From Rhynchosporium graminicola (lineage: Eukaryota > Ascomycota > Leotiomycetes > Helotiales > Ploettnerulaceae), in NCBI GenBank assembly GCA_900074885.1, contig FJUW01000004.1:930001-994000 (forward strand): a DNA stretch of 64,000 nucleotides, given 5' to 3'. Both the position numbers and the translations under genes were made by a program. The notes below the pieces were generated by a model. That model was not told where the DNA came from and did not search any database. It saw nothing but the letters and a program-made list of their open reading frames with translations. Position 1 is the stretch's first letter; every line of letters starts with the position of its first letter. Shown here piece by piece: positions 45,123 through 57,998 of this stretch.

Positions 45123-48100
45123 CGTGAAGGCCAATATTCTGAAGATTATATATGAGGATTGAGAGATACTGAAGGAATCCATGGATTCATCCTTCGCAGG
45201 GTCTGAGTGAGATCATATACCCAGCCTGCTCCTGCAGCTTTATTTTCATCCGCGCATCGAATTACTCTATGGGGGGCGGACGTGAGAGGAGCCCCGCTTA
45301 GTCTGGCTAGTAGCCCTCAGCCTTGAGACCATGCCTAAGACATGCTCGAAGGCGCTAAGGCAATATCTAGCGCTGCGGGAGCTTGATCGACGCTTCTCCA
45401 TGTTTTGATGTTTGGGAGGCCTTTATTTTGAGCAGGGCGAAGGCGTTGGTAACCACTAGGCAAGACTACACGCTTCTTGCTGTGCTGTGCTGATTTGCCA
45501 CTTTGGGCGGTCTCGGAAGCATTTGCACATTTGACCAAGCAACCTATGCAAAGCCGATACGATCTCCGTATCCCTCTATTAACGGCCAATACAGTCCGAA
45601 TCTCTCCATCATTGTGGGCGTGTCTTTGTTGGGTTAGCCGCAAGTCGATCCTGAGCACGAGACTTCAACCCAGCGACAATGAGTCCGTTGATAAAATCCC
45701 CTGGAAGAGCACGGTAGCAGACCCCGTATCTACTGCACAACAGGACAGGTTTACTCTGTAAGACACGGGCATCCTACCGGCAGGGAAACCTCATCTGTGG
45801 GCCCGGACAAAAACCTGGCAAATGACAACACGGGGGACTGGGATCGAATCTTCCCCGTGCTTCCCAAGCAGACTCAAATGCAAGGGGCAAGGTGGACACG
45901 TGGGAGAGGCGTACTTGTACTTTGTATTTAACATGAAGCATGTCCTCATGGTTCTCTGTAAGTTGCAGTCAGTAGGACGATCAATAACCAGGCAGGCAAC
46001 GTTGCTACTGATGCTATCAGAAAAAATATGCCGGGTTCGCGGTCCGGTGCATACAAGTTCTAGTAAACTACTAGCGATCAAGACTCGTTCTACCTGTAGT
46101 ATAGTAACAGTAATTTGAACTGTGATGCCGTTAGTGTCTCACGACTTTCTTCTAGAAGGGTGGTAGATTGAAGTGTCGATGCCGAACGTTGTTCTTCTTT
46201 ACGTGGCGCATACCAGGGCTTTGTAGATGGCCTGCGATTCGCTGACAGCCGAAAGTTGTCCTGAAGTAAGACTCATACTGCCTTGAACAGCCTCTTCCTA
46301 CTTTACTACTCGCACAGCTTTTGCGATCGTGCCTGAAGGCTATCGCACCGTGGTAAGACAACTCGCATAATCAAGCAAAGCAATACTCAGTAATCATAGG
46401 AATAACAGAAAAATTCCAGCTCAAATACCAAACATTTCCTCGCTGCTATCGGCTTCAGGGGCCACGTTTAGTGCGTCTTTCAGCCTGATGTGACAGCAAT
46501 ATGGCATTCTCAAAAAGCTGTGAGGAGGCAGAAAGGCATTTCCCGGTACAGATCTCGATCCAGAGGACTGGGATTCTACGAGCAGGGGACTGGCAGGGGG
46601 CGATATGATGGATCTCCAGCGAGCAGTGGATACGCGTCCTTTGTCAAGGGCCAAGTCTGTTGTAATGGATGAGACATGGTAAATTTTACGAGCTATGCCA
46701 GGATTATACCCTCATCCAGCCAGTGGGAATGAAGGCTCATGGTTTCAAAGTCTGAAAGTAAGTAGAGATCAACTTTAGCGACTTCTTCTTTCTATCCGTG
46801 ATCCTCTTGAAGCAACCTTAGCAGACGTAATGCTTGGTAAAGAATGCTCAGACAGTATCGGCACGGAAGGGGGCTGAAGGTGGGTCTCGTCCAGCACTAT
46901 GTCTTTATGGGAAAACTATGGGGTCAACTCGCGAATTCGACGCTGCTTATTGGGAATCATTACCTTGAGGTTTTCAATGATGGACGATACCCACCTTCTA
47001 CCCCCTTCGGTACCTCACTCCGTGGCTGTGTCGCAGAAGTCGGAGGCTGATCATTGATACAGTAGAAGTGATGAGCCAACCAGAATCGTCGATTCGAGCT
47101 CACCTCTCGGCGCACGTTCTCTGGACTGGACGATCTGTACCTGGTGATAGGTCTAGAAAGGCAATTCTATTGGTCTGCTCGTATACTTCGACGTTCCTGC
47201 CCCCACAGAAGGAGCGGCGCGGTGTGGATAATAAATAATGACTTTACCGAGTTCGTCCTTAGATTCTTCACAACGGCCGGGCGTGCCGCAAGCAGAAGAC
47301 CGGACTACTTATTATCTTCAGACGATGCTATGCCAAAAGAGGCTCTTGCTCTGATGGACTGGCTGAGTACTCGAGGTACGGAGAAGCTAGAGAGCTAGCA
47401 GCAACTCCCCGAACCTTGGCCAATGCCGAGCTCCGAGTCACGCCTGAGTACCGAATATGTTCAACGAATGGGAGGAAAACATTGGCATCTTGCATTATCG
47501 CCGATAGTGATGCTATTCAGAGTCTTGAAATAAACTTCAAGTACCAGATGTGTGGCCATGCAAAAGTCGTGCCGCAGGGCAGTGTTGTGTTATGGCCGGA
47601 AGGACTGTGGCGTAGGCGAGGCGAGGCGAGATGTTGATCCCGATGCTTCGATCAAATGAACTAGCTACCGAACTTGCGAGCCTGAACCAAACGAAACCAA
47701 GAAAGCAGGGAAGTACTCATCTGCTATTTTAGCATCGGTGCCAACATGCGTTGCTATCTCCATTGGCTTTCTGCGGATGATATTACAGATCTCTCGTAAT
47801 CTGGAAGTTATCTATATACTTTAAATTCTCGTCCTAGACTTGCAAGCTTCTCAAGGGAACAGAAATCGCAGTAAAGCCCCCATGTTTTCCCCCAAGCCTC
47901 CTTTCTCGGACTCTCCGTGTCACTGCTCGTCCAAGATCTGCTTCTTGAAATACTTCAAATCGGCATACTTGCGGCATGAGTTCCAATATTACTCTACCGG
48001 GAATCTCTCCAGGCTCGTCCTTCATTTGAAGTCTACCATTCACATCAGTAAGTTTGCCGCTGCTAGTGAGAATCTGGTCAGGTGCTTGCATGGGAACTTG

Positions 48101-48341
48101 AATATTCTTGAACAGACTCCCGACAGTCTCTATGATGACAAGGTGATGCCAAATGCATGTCTTTGAAGGCCAGACCTAATGCCTCTATTGAGAACCACGA
48201 ACTCTTTACCACGACCTGTAAGGCTTTCAAGCCGAAAATCTATAGCAAGGAAAGGATTCACATTCCCAGCCTATGATCTGCTAAAGCAAACTGGTATATG
48301 CTGCAGTTCGCTAAAAAGCTACTTTTGGTTTACCAATGTTA
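45123..48341. other. Long gene-poor region
   Basis: No gene that I can support. Weak coding-like stretches occur, e.g. plus strand 46844-47050 and 47144-47398, and minus strand 47834-48091. They have no recognised domain, lack good starts and cannot be joined. They may be remains of decayed genes. The part next to 45122 should include the bZIP promoter and the part before 48342 the 3' UTR of the kinase gene. Confidence 0.45.
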
Positions 48342-49681
48342 TTATTCTTCCGCCCATCGCTTCTCTCGTACAGTCATGTCCTTCGCAGATGCTTGTCGTG
48401 TTCCATCGCTCTCCTCTCGCCAGCCCCAGTACTCACCTAATCTGACTTCAGCATATGAAGCATAATCAAAATCGATTTGAGAGATTGTAGCTTGAATCAA
48501 TGCCCAGATTCCCCAGTAGAAGCCAGGAATTCCCCGGAAGACATCCACCTCTGCGAAAAGACGAGCGGTCTCAGTCTCCTGTTCTTTTGCAGACTTGTCC
48601 TGGCCTAGGTGGGCAAAGTAGCTATGAATATATTCACGTATAAAATCCAGACGCTGCGACTTTGTAGGAAGAAGACCATGATCACAGTCAAATCCACCCC
48701 ATTCTGCAAAATGATTCGCAATATCGAAGGCAGCGGGCGAGGGAGTCGCGTATTCGTAGTCGATGAAGCTGACTATCTTTGGCGCATTTGGGGCTGTCGC
48801 TGCAGATTGTGGCTGTATGATCACATTACCGCTAAGTAAATCACAGTGTGCAAACACATGCTAGGATCGTTAGCATCCTAAGGACAAATTAAACAAGGAG
48901 AGATACGCACACCATTCTGTCCCAGACCCGGCCGGTCACTAAATTCTGCAACCAAGCGAATCAATTCTCTTTGAAGGCTTGCTTGCCTGGTCTTCTCAGC
49001 TTCTGATTCAGTAGGAAGGGCGTATATCCACTTCTGCATCACCGTCCATACATTGGGGGCAGGCTTTCCTGGAGCAACGCTGTCAATCGCTATTTGTAAA
49101 GCTGGATCCTTCTTGCTTGGTGTTGCTGCCGCCGAATCAAATTTCTCGCTGCTAGCTATCTTTTCCGCCAATGGCTTCCGTGGTGTAGATATACAAGGCA
49201 CAACTGCATGCCATTCCGCCAGCCTGGTCGCAACTGCCCGCCAGATATCTTGCTGTCTCAAGTCGGCCGGAGATGTAACAGATCCGCGAATGAATCGGTA
49301 AAGCATACCGTTATTGAATCGAGCCAGCAGTTCTGGGGCGAGGTTGTACTGCATGAGGAGTTCATGGTTTTGGGTTTCTCTCTCCCTGTCGATGAGAATA
49401 TCTGTACCTCTTCCATAAGCTCTTAGCAAAACCGCTTCTGCATCGATTTCCTCTTCCGACAGTCCTGGCGTCTTATTGACAATCTTTAATAAAGTATTCG
49501 TTATCCCATCCGTGAACCTGATGAACTCAATCTTCCCATCTTCCCATTCTGGACGGAGCGCGAGGATGAGGCGAAGGGCTGAGGTCTGTGATTCGGCGGA
49601 ATTGTAAGTGAGAGGAATTAGTCGGACCGCAGGATTGCCATTTATAGGAGGAGATACCGGCTGGACCGTGGCTGTTGACAT
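48342..49681 (-). CDS. EKI1: Ethanolamine kinase (choline/ethanolamine kinase family)
   Basis: Two exons (49681-48911 and 48860-48342, intron 50 bp) give 429 residues. The fold is that of aminoglycoside/choline kinases. An N-lobe with FTDGITNTLLKI forms the ATP-binding loop. The catalytic Brenner motif HCDLLSGN (His262, Asp264, Asn269) sits just after the intron, and the metal-binding IDYEY lies near 291. The ending ANHFAEW and FYWGIWALIQATIS is typical of ethanolamine rather than choline kinases. The enzyme phosphorylates ethanolamine with ATP, the first step of the CDP-ethanolamine (Kennedy) route to phosphatidylethanolamine, in the cytosol. The start ATG gives the family's usual N-terminus. 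Confidence 0.92.
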
Positions 49682-50600
49682 GGCCGCGCGGTACTCGGTA
49701 TTGCTGAGCTGTCGATGAGATTAATTCAGCTGCAAATGATTAGCAGGCGTTGAGAGAATATGTTTCAAACCCACCACTACTGTCTTTCCAGAGATGTGAC
49801 TTCTATGATAACCTGCGAAAGACCTTGGTCTGTTGGCAAGTTTTGCGGGAAATGATGATTTCCGAGCTTCAGCGACGTCATAAACCTTAAATCCTGGCGG
49901 GAGAACAGCAAATGCGAGGTTGGGGCTTCGATATCAGAGACAGTATTCGCAGAGGTATTTAAGAGCAATTGTGGATTGAAGTAAACGTAGTTTGGGTCGT
50001 TGTGAAGTAGTGATGCTTTGTCGGGATTGTCGAGGCATGTGAAATTAGATAAATTGTGCCCCACATGTTTATGCCAAGATAGGTCACACGCTCATTTCCC
50101 GTCTCTGGACCTGCTCACATTGAGTTAAGTCTCAGGGACTGCGGCCGGGCCGGGAATACCCTTCAAGGGGCTTCTTCTAGCCTTATATGATCAACACACA
50201 AGAAAGAAAGAAAGGCAATGTCAACATTTCTTCTAGGAACAGTATCTGATTATCATGGCAAAGTCCTTCGTGCTCGATGAAACATTCCGAGGTCTATTCT
50301 GTAAGATCTGTAAGAAAATCAGTCTACTTAATCCTGTAGCTTCCAGCATTTCAAGTTCTTTTTCAAGCGAACTGTCGACTATACCTGGCTAGGCGAGTAA
50401 GTAGGTAGGTACACAAGTCTTTCCAAATCTCGATCATACTATTTAAGACACTCGCTGGTTCCTCAAAAACCCTTCGGCTTAAAAGATGCTATGCATTCCA
50501 ATTGATATGCTAGCTGCACATATGTACCTTGAACAAACACCAACATGCATTATTCATAATCGTATACATTCGCGTAAATCATAACCTCTACTCGTATCGT
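49682..50600. other. Intergenic region
   Basis: Upstream of the kinase gene and downstream of the CFEM GPI gene. No coding signal recognised. Confidence 0.5.
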
Positions 50601-51608
50601 TCACAGCCACATACAAAGCACAGCCAGTAGAACCACTAATCCGAGCCTATTCTCGGTCGTCAAAGCATCCGCATCATTCGAATTGCCAAACGGAGCACTA
50701 TTCGTTTGATCTGGATTTGGGGCCTTGGAGGTTTGACTTGATGATAGCCCATTGGAGCTAGTCGTGGCAGCAGTGGCACTCGTTACAGTCACAATAGTGC
50801 TTTGCGAAGACCCTGCCGAACTCGATGGAATTGTAGAGCTTGAACCGTCTCCCGAAGCGATATTTTTCACTGAAGCAGTCGTGCTTTCTGGGAAGGTAGA
50901 TTGCTGCGTGATTGTATTGCCTCTTGAATCTGTCGTCGTGTAGGAGCTGATGGCGCCTGGCTGTGTTCTGGTACTGGTGTAAGTCGATCTTGCACTATCT
51001 GTCCCTACAACGACAATGGGTATGATACCAGTGAATCCCCCATTGGTCGGACTTGGCGTAGAGATCGATGTGAGGGTCGAAGTTGGTCCGGTCGTAGCCG
51101 TTGTGCTTCCAATCGTTACTGGATAGATCTGATAAAATGTAGAGCCCGATCGAGTAGTGGTGACCGTCACTGTAGAAACTGAAGGACTTGGAACATAAAT
51201 TGTTGTTGTAGCTCCTGCTCCTCCGTTCGCAGAACTTCCGTTCTGGGTCACAGTTGTGGTGACTTGAGTAGCCAAGCTGCTTGCAGCATTTTCGGCATTC
51301 CTGATTGCAGAGGCAGGAATTGGGGAGCCTGCAATCATGCACGCAAGCTGTAAAGGCGTCAAGAGGAGTTTCGTATCCAAATGGCCGTCACATGTTGAGT
51401 GCATGCATGTAACCACATCTGGAAGGAAATTGCCAGACGAGGCTCGACATATGCATCCAATGTTGTTGATAGTACAATCTGTATCAGGAGACTGATTTAT
51501 ACAATCTTGGATACATTGAGGAAGATCGGCCACAAATTGCGCTTGAGCGAAGGGTATGAGTAGGTTGCTGAGGGCAATGAAGGCCCCAAGAAGCGAAACT
51601 GACATCAT
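50601..51608 (-). CDS. CFEM-domain GPI-anchored cell-wall protein
   Basis: A single-exon gene of 335 residues. It has a signal peptide (residues 1-23, ending AQAQF) and a CFEM domain (about 25-95) with eight cysteines in the usual order (PQCIQDCINQS, DCTINNIGCICRAS, CMHSTC, LACMIAG). A Ser/Thr-rich stalk about 200 residues long follows, with many likely O-glycosylation sites. A C-terminal hydrophobic segment (LGLVVLLAVLCMWL) after a small-residue region is the GPI-attachment signal. Characterised CFEM proteins bind haem or take part in adhesion and virulence. The Asp between the third and fourth cysteines, which some haem binders use, is present in DTDC, but haem binding is not proven. Confidence 0.9.
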   Translation of the reverse strand: MMSVSLLGAFIALSNLLIPFAQAQFVADLPQCIQDCINQSPDTDCTINNIGCICRASSGNFLPDVVTCMHSTCDGHLDTKLLLTPLQLACMIAGSPIPASAIRNAENAASSLATQVTTTVTQNGSSANGGAGATTTIYVPSPSVSTVTVTTTRSGSTFYQIYPVTIGSTTATTGPTSTLTSISTPSPTNGGFTGIIPIVVVGTDSARSTYTSTRTQPGAISSYTTTDSRGNTITQQSTFPESTTASVKNIASGDGSSSTIPSSSAGSSQSTIVTVTSATAATTSSNGLSSSQTSKAPNPDQTNSAPFGNSNDADALTTENRLGLVVLLAVLCMWL

Positions 51609-52476
51609 TTCGGCTTTAAGAGCGGGAATGGCCGATTGCCAAGTTGAAGAGTAGATATTGGTAGGAAAAGTGTTAAAGCAATTAATGGTCGCTCTTGATG
51701 CTTCTCCATGGTGAAAAGACTCAATCGAAGGAACTGTGGCTGTCGATGGATCTCATTATAATGAGGTCAGATACATGGTCCTCAATCCAGGTTGTGGCAA
51801 ACTCGACGTTTCCCTATGAGATTGGAGAGAACAGTATCTGTTTCCTTGTTTTCCACGCATGTTTGGTAGTACGGAAGGTAGATCGTCTTTGAGTAGGGAG
51901 CGTCTCATTGGACGAGAAACAAAGTGGCTGCAGCACAAAAGTGCACCGCCACACAAGACGTCAGGCTAGATAGTGAAGCGAGAAGCGAGATAACCTAACT
52001 GGAAGTCCAGGTAGATTCGTTCCGACGACGAGAGAACTGGCAGGTGCAATTCTGCGTCATCACTTGAATTTGAAGTCGCGAAACAAGAGTATTCTATCTA
52101 CCGTAACAGTTTGACACCATGAAATATTTTCATGACTTTACTAGCGTGGGGTTTATGAAACTGGATCTGCTAAGAGTTTTCAAACAGTTGCTTCGCTGGA
52201 CACGGTTTAGTCTGGCCTCGCTTATTTGGAGACATCAGTCCGAGATCTTTCACGTGCATGCGTGCGTTCAGGCTGTAGGTCAAGGGTCAAATAGAAAATC
52301 AAGAATAGAAATTTGATGCTCCCAAGTCAAATTATTTATTCATGTATTCATTACAATTATATGTCTACCAACGTCCGTGTATCTGTCTAAGCAAACGCCG
52401 AAAACAATCGCTGTTGATGTGTGATATCTCCACGCGGCTCACAGCAATCATAGATCAATATATTCCCATGCCCCTT
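51609..52476. other. Intergenic region
   Basis: Promoter side of the CFEM GPI gene and 3' end of the ABC transporter gene. No coding signal recognised. Confidence 0.5.
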
Positions 52477-55400
52477 TCAAGCCTTGCTCTTCTCATCCTT
52501 GCTTCCGCGCTTGAAAGGTTTCTTCATCGCTCCGACCAATTTACCACCATACCCGAAAAGACGTCCAAGACCAAAGCTCCAGCCCTTGATACGGACGGTG
52601 TAAATAAAGAAGTATACCAATGCCCAGTTGGATATGCAGAAGGCAAGGAAGATACCAAAATATCTCCACTTGTCCTTGGGCTCGATATTGAGAGTCGCCA
52701 TATACTCAACGCCCGACTTGAACTGACAGTATCCGCAGTTAGTTGTCGCGTCGGGATTGGTGAGATAGCCTGTTGCTGTGCTGACGAATGCTGAGGCATA
52801 TTGAGAACATGACTGTCCGGGTGGTGGGTTGAAATAGGCTGCTTCTTGTGGTGTGCATTGGACTTCTGCTTTACTGAGTGTGGCAGCGAGAACACCCCCA
52901 ATCCAGTACGTGGATGGATTGAGCCAATACAGCCAGTAACGCCAGAATACCGACAGTTGAGCGTAAGGCCGGACTACGCCATTAAAAAGAGCTTTAGAGT
53001 TGACATTAGCAACTTGCTTATTCAAAAGAAAGCTGTCTTGATAAAAAAATCTTTTGACAAGAAGAATATAGGATTTCCAATACGTACAGAACATCACAAA
53101 GAAGAAGGGCAAGACATTCGCACTATTCAAGAGTCAGTACAATAAAACATTAGGTCTCAGTATTGGGATCAGATAAACAAGAAAAAACCCGATCCTCATA
53201 TGAGAGGACCTGATTTCCAGGAGGCACAAAGTTACATACATAACAGTGAAACTGGGAGCGAACGCACAGATCCTGAATACAATGTTAGCTGTTTTTCGCA
53301 TAGATATCAGAACAATACCAAACTCACCATTGACCCCATGATGCTTGGAACAGGAAAAAGAGCATGGTCATCAAAAAGACGTAACCCGAAGTTGAAGAAT
53401 CAGTCGGCAGTCCAGTCGGCCAATACCAGAGCACCCAGTATATAGTGGCTCCGACGATGGCAATCGGTATCTCGGCAACAACATTCGCAGTGCAGAAAGC
53501 AACCCATCCGTAAATCCGGGACGGATGCTCTCTTGCCTGCCAGAGACCCATGTTTGTGTAGAACTTTGGAACAACAGCGTTGACGATGGTAGGAGGAATG
53601 AGCAAGATCAGGAAACTCGTGAACATGCGGTTTTGCATGTCCTGGATGCTGTTTCCAAGCTTGAAAAATGTGAACCCCTTTTTGAGATTAGCAATGACCA
53701 TATAAGGGTATTTGGGGAAGGATAATAGATGTCTCAGAGACATCTTGGGACATTGAGAGAAAAGAAAACTTGGGCTTTTCCGTTACTTACGTTGAAGATT
53801 CCGATGACTACCGAGGTAAACAGCTTTCCGTACAAGTATGATGGATCTCTCCAGTATTGAATAAACAAACGTTTTGTAAGTTCAATTGTTTGTGAAGGGA
53901 CCGGGGAAGCAAATTCATGCTGCTCTGCTTGTGCTGTCGGTTGGACCTGGCTTCTCTCGGATTTGATCTTCTTGATCTCATCCAAAACACGCCTCGCTTG
54001 TTTCGAATTCAGCCATTCCTTATTCCAATCCAATTTCCTGCCATCTTCTCGCTTGCCACCCTTGGCTGCAGTCTCTAGAATAAATTCTGCAACATTCTTC
54101 TGAGGTGGGCACTGTACACCTCGGTCTGCAAAGTACTTGATCACATCCCTTCCTTCATCGCCAACGGGTCCAAAATAGAAGGTGTTGCCGCCAGGATTCA
54201 GGGCAAGAATCATGTCGAATTGCTGGATGAGGACGGAAGATGGTTGATGGATGGTACAAACGATAGCTTGTCCAGCATTTGAAAGCTTCTTTAGAAAGCG
54301 GACAATACTGTAAGCTGATTGAGAATCAAGTCCGGAAGTAGGCTCGTCCAAGAAGAGTAAAAGATTGGGCTTGGCAGCAAGTTCCACTCCGATAGTAACT
54401 CGCTTGCGTTGTTCGACTCCCAAACATCTGACTAGAGCGTCCTGAACATCACCAAGTTCCAACATTTCAATAATCTTATCGACGTAGGCAATTTTCTCTG
54501 CTCGGGGGATGCCTCGGTCCTGTCGAAGAATTGCCGAGAACTCGACAGCTTCTCGGATAGTTGCAGTGCCATCATGAAGATCCATTTGCTCGCAAAAGCC
54601 AGTACCTCTTTGGAATTCCATTCCGAGCGGTCTAAAAATTCTTGACTTAGCAAAATCCGAATCACTTTTGCAAAGAGAGGAACTTACCTTCCGTCGACCA
54701 GCATATCGCCCCCAATAACACCTGTCTTCTGTCGCTGTGATAATGTGTTCAGAAGAGTTGTTTTACCCGCTCCAGAAGCACCCATGAGAGCGACCATGAC
54801 GCCAGGCTTTGCATAACCATTAACCTTGTTCAATAACTTTCTTTCCCCACCCATGTATGGGACTGTATACTCTACATTTTCCCATGTGAAGATGGAAGAA
54901 GATGAGAGTTCTTGCAATGCCTCATCCGCTTTGTTTCCACCCAAAGTCTCGGTGGACGAAGTTGGTACGTTCGCTGAACTGTCGGTCACTTTCTCTACGT
55001 CTGTAGGCGCAGATGCAGCTTTCACCTTCTGCTTGGCAGCTTTGGATCTCTTAAACTCGAGGGCGCCGCCTCCACTGCTTGAAAAATTGAACAGCTCCGA
55101 CGCGATCATCGTAACAAGAATGTAGAGAAAAGTGAAAGCAATGACTGAAAAGTTGTAAGCAGCTACGGTGACAGTAAGAAGAGGCTCGACTAACCGACAC
55201 CAAAATTTCTCCACAAGTTGCTTCTCGAATAGTTAAACGAAGTACTGAGGTAATCCGCTCCGGGCACGTTAAGAGATCCCACCTGAGCACCTGTAAAAGC
55301 ACAACCTTGATAAGCAGGATTGCCATATCCTGGACCTCTGGGAACAATCGTTATCGGTGCGCATTCAAGAACTCGGTCGTAAAATTCGTCCGTAGAAACC

Positions 55401-57998
55401 GCTTCGAAACTGTAGGCAATGGGATTTACCCAATACAACCAACCGAACCAAATATACTTTTGAAGCAGCTGAGGGCGAGGAATCACGTATCCAGTGTAGA
55501 TACTGAGCGATAGTCAGCTAGCCGTCCAATGATAGGATTACAGAACCACCCAGGTGGTCTTAAGGTATTAGGGGAATTGAAATATTAACTTACATCAGAA
55601 GATTCAGAGCAATCCCAGAAAACCGAACCGCATCATCAATCGCGGGAGAGAGAGCTGCAAACATTCGGTAGAGAGCTGTGATACAAATTGTCGTGATATA
55701 GATGAAGAGGAAGTAGATGAAGAACTTGCTAACATCCACATCCAAACCAGTCAAGAAATACATGATGATTGAGAATGGAATGACTTGGACGAGGATCAAC
55801 GGGAGATCTTGTAACACTCTTGCAATGACGACAGCCGATGGTCTGTAGAAAGCGTAATCGTTATGTCTTGCGATAATTGTTCGTCCTGATACGGCCTTCA
55901 TAAGTTCCGAAAGCTGCAACCAGCCTAGGAACAATATCGAGAAGAAGATAGTACCACCTCGAGAGAATGCTCCAGCAGTATCTGTAGATTGGCCGTAGAA
56001 AAGTGATCCGACTATCAAGCCGTTCGAAATGATGATGAAGAACTTGGTGTACAGAGTCGTCTTGTCTCCCCATGTGAGCCAAAACTCTCGTTTGGTACAA
56101 GCAAGAATCTGCCGGAAGAAAGAGACGGTATAGCTTGACTTATCGGACACGTGCTTCGATTTCGTTTCCGCGACGGATTGCTTAAATTCTCTGGCGTCGG
56201 CATGATTGGTTTCATGAAGCATCTTCTCGTACTCATCTACGTCCTTGAGCACATTCTTGTACGACGCACTCTCGCGGAATGCTTTCTCAAGCTCAAGGGG
56301 ACCTTTCGGTATTGGCCCGTTGAAGTCATCCTGGAATCTTCGTTCGGTTGGATCCGTGCACTAAGATAACTGGAGTCAGTAACAGCCCCATCAAAATATT
56401 CGAGAAACGGATAGGACGTGGAAAAGAGGGAAATCTGGGCTTCCCAATGACCTACGGATGTCAAGAAATCCGCAGTTGTCTGCCGTTCAGGACAATAATA
56501 ACCTAGATTTTCGAAGTAACTTTTAGCAGCTTTGGCTGGACCTTGATAGACCATTTTGCCCTCATCGATAACCAGCACTTTGTCCATCAAGTCGTAAATT
56601 CCTTCCCCAGCTTGATAGAGCGTCACTAGTGTTGTTCGGTTGCTGATATCGGTCATCACACGCAGGGAGTTGGCGTAATCAAGAGCAGTAGAGGCGTCGA
56701 GTCCACGAGTGGAATTATCCCATGCAACCACGGTTGATTTTGTAGCTAAAGTTTCGGCAATGGAAACCCGCTTCCTCTCACCACCAGATACACCTCTGGT
56801 ATAAGCCTGCTTTAAGTCAGAATTCTGGCCATAAGTTTAGCCATTGTTGTGAACTCACATCTCCGACGAGCGTATGTCTTGTGTGAGAAATGCCAAACAT
56901 TTTCAGAAGAGCCCCGATAATCACTGGAATATCTCCCTTCTCGTGCTTCTTCGTCTTGTTGAGTAGGGAAAATTTCAGAGTCTGCTCAACCGTGAGAGAT
57001 GGGAAATGCTGATCATCCTCCTCATTATAATTGACTTCTCCTTTGTACTTCTTGTTCTGTTCGTGAGCAGGAATTCCACCACTTTCAATAGTCAGCATTC
57101 AGTACCATAAATTCCACGCTATGAAGGCTTACTAGGAAACATCTCCTTCAACGGCTGCAAAGCCTTCTCTCTTGTTTGCCACCGCCCTCAAAAAGGTAGA
57201 GCAACCGCTGCCTGGCCTTCCGAGCACTAAAAGCATCTCTCCGTCACGTACAACGCCAGTGAAGTCATGGATCAGATCACGTTTGACTCCAGATGCTCCT
57301 ACTTGTGGTAGAATGGGTATGAATCTTGACAAAAGCTTATACAGATCAGGGCCGAATGTCTGGAAAATTGTCAGTGCTTTATGTCGAAATTAAGTATGAG
57401 GGTCTCGTACTCCTACTATCGCCGAAGGCAGAGTTTTAACAAATGTCGTGGTTGCTCCAACACCTTGCACATTCAAGTTCTTATAGACTAAACCGACCTT
57501 CTTGGCCGATCTGCCTTCCTGACGCTTCTCGAAATGACCATCTTTCAAGAACTCTCCAAGCTCAAAGTCCTCCTCCTCTTCTGCTCGTCCTTTGTTGTCG
57601 TTCGAATCCTCTCCTTCTGGCTTCTCTCCTTCTTGGGTTTCAACATCAGCTTGAGATTCCCTGGTTGGGGCTCTCTGAGAGCGTCGGGTGGTAGTTTCCT
57701 TCAGCCCAGAAGATTGTTGTCCAAGACTTTTGGTGCCCGCACTACGAGTTTTGGAAAGAGTGGTTAATTCGCGCCGCATTTCCTCATAGTCCAGCATGGC
57801 ATGTCTTAAATTGACTGGGCCTCCAATATCCCTCTCTCCCCAAGTTCCGTCAACGCGATTTACGGAATCTGACGAAGACGGTGATTCTCCCTCCAATTGT
57901 AGTGGAGGTTCCCCAGCATTTTCGACATTGTGCAAAGGAACTCTCCTGTCCTGCTCAGCACGAGCCGTATACATGTGGTTGCTGTGCGCATTGAACAT
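52477..57998 (-). CDS. Full-size PDR-type ABC transporter (ABCG)
   Basis: A multi-exon gene of roughly 1,450-1,500 residues with order NBD1-TMD1-NBD2-TMD2. The N-terminus is an acidic, Ser-rich extension (MFNAHSNHM at 57998; exon 1 57998-57411). NBD1 shows the degenerate Walker [10 protein letters not shown] with Cys in place of Lys, the signature [13 protein letters not shown] and [14 protein letters not shown]2 has a normal Walker [23 protein letters not shown] as degenerate signature, and [12 protein letters not shown]. This swap is diagnostic of PDR/CDR pumps. TMD1 (about 56100-55190) and TMD2 (about 53750-52650) each have six helices. A Cys-rich extracellular loop ([10 protein letters not shown]) lies near the C-terminus. 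It probably exports drugs, toxins or lipids at the plasma membrane. I see no lesion, though the internal splice sites were only partly checked. Confidence 0.93.
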
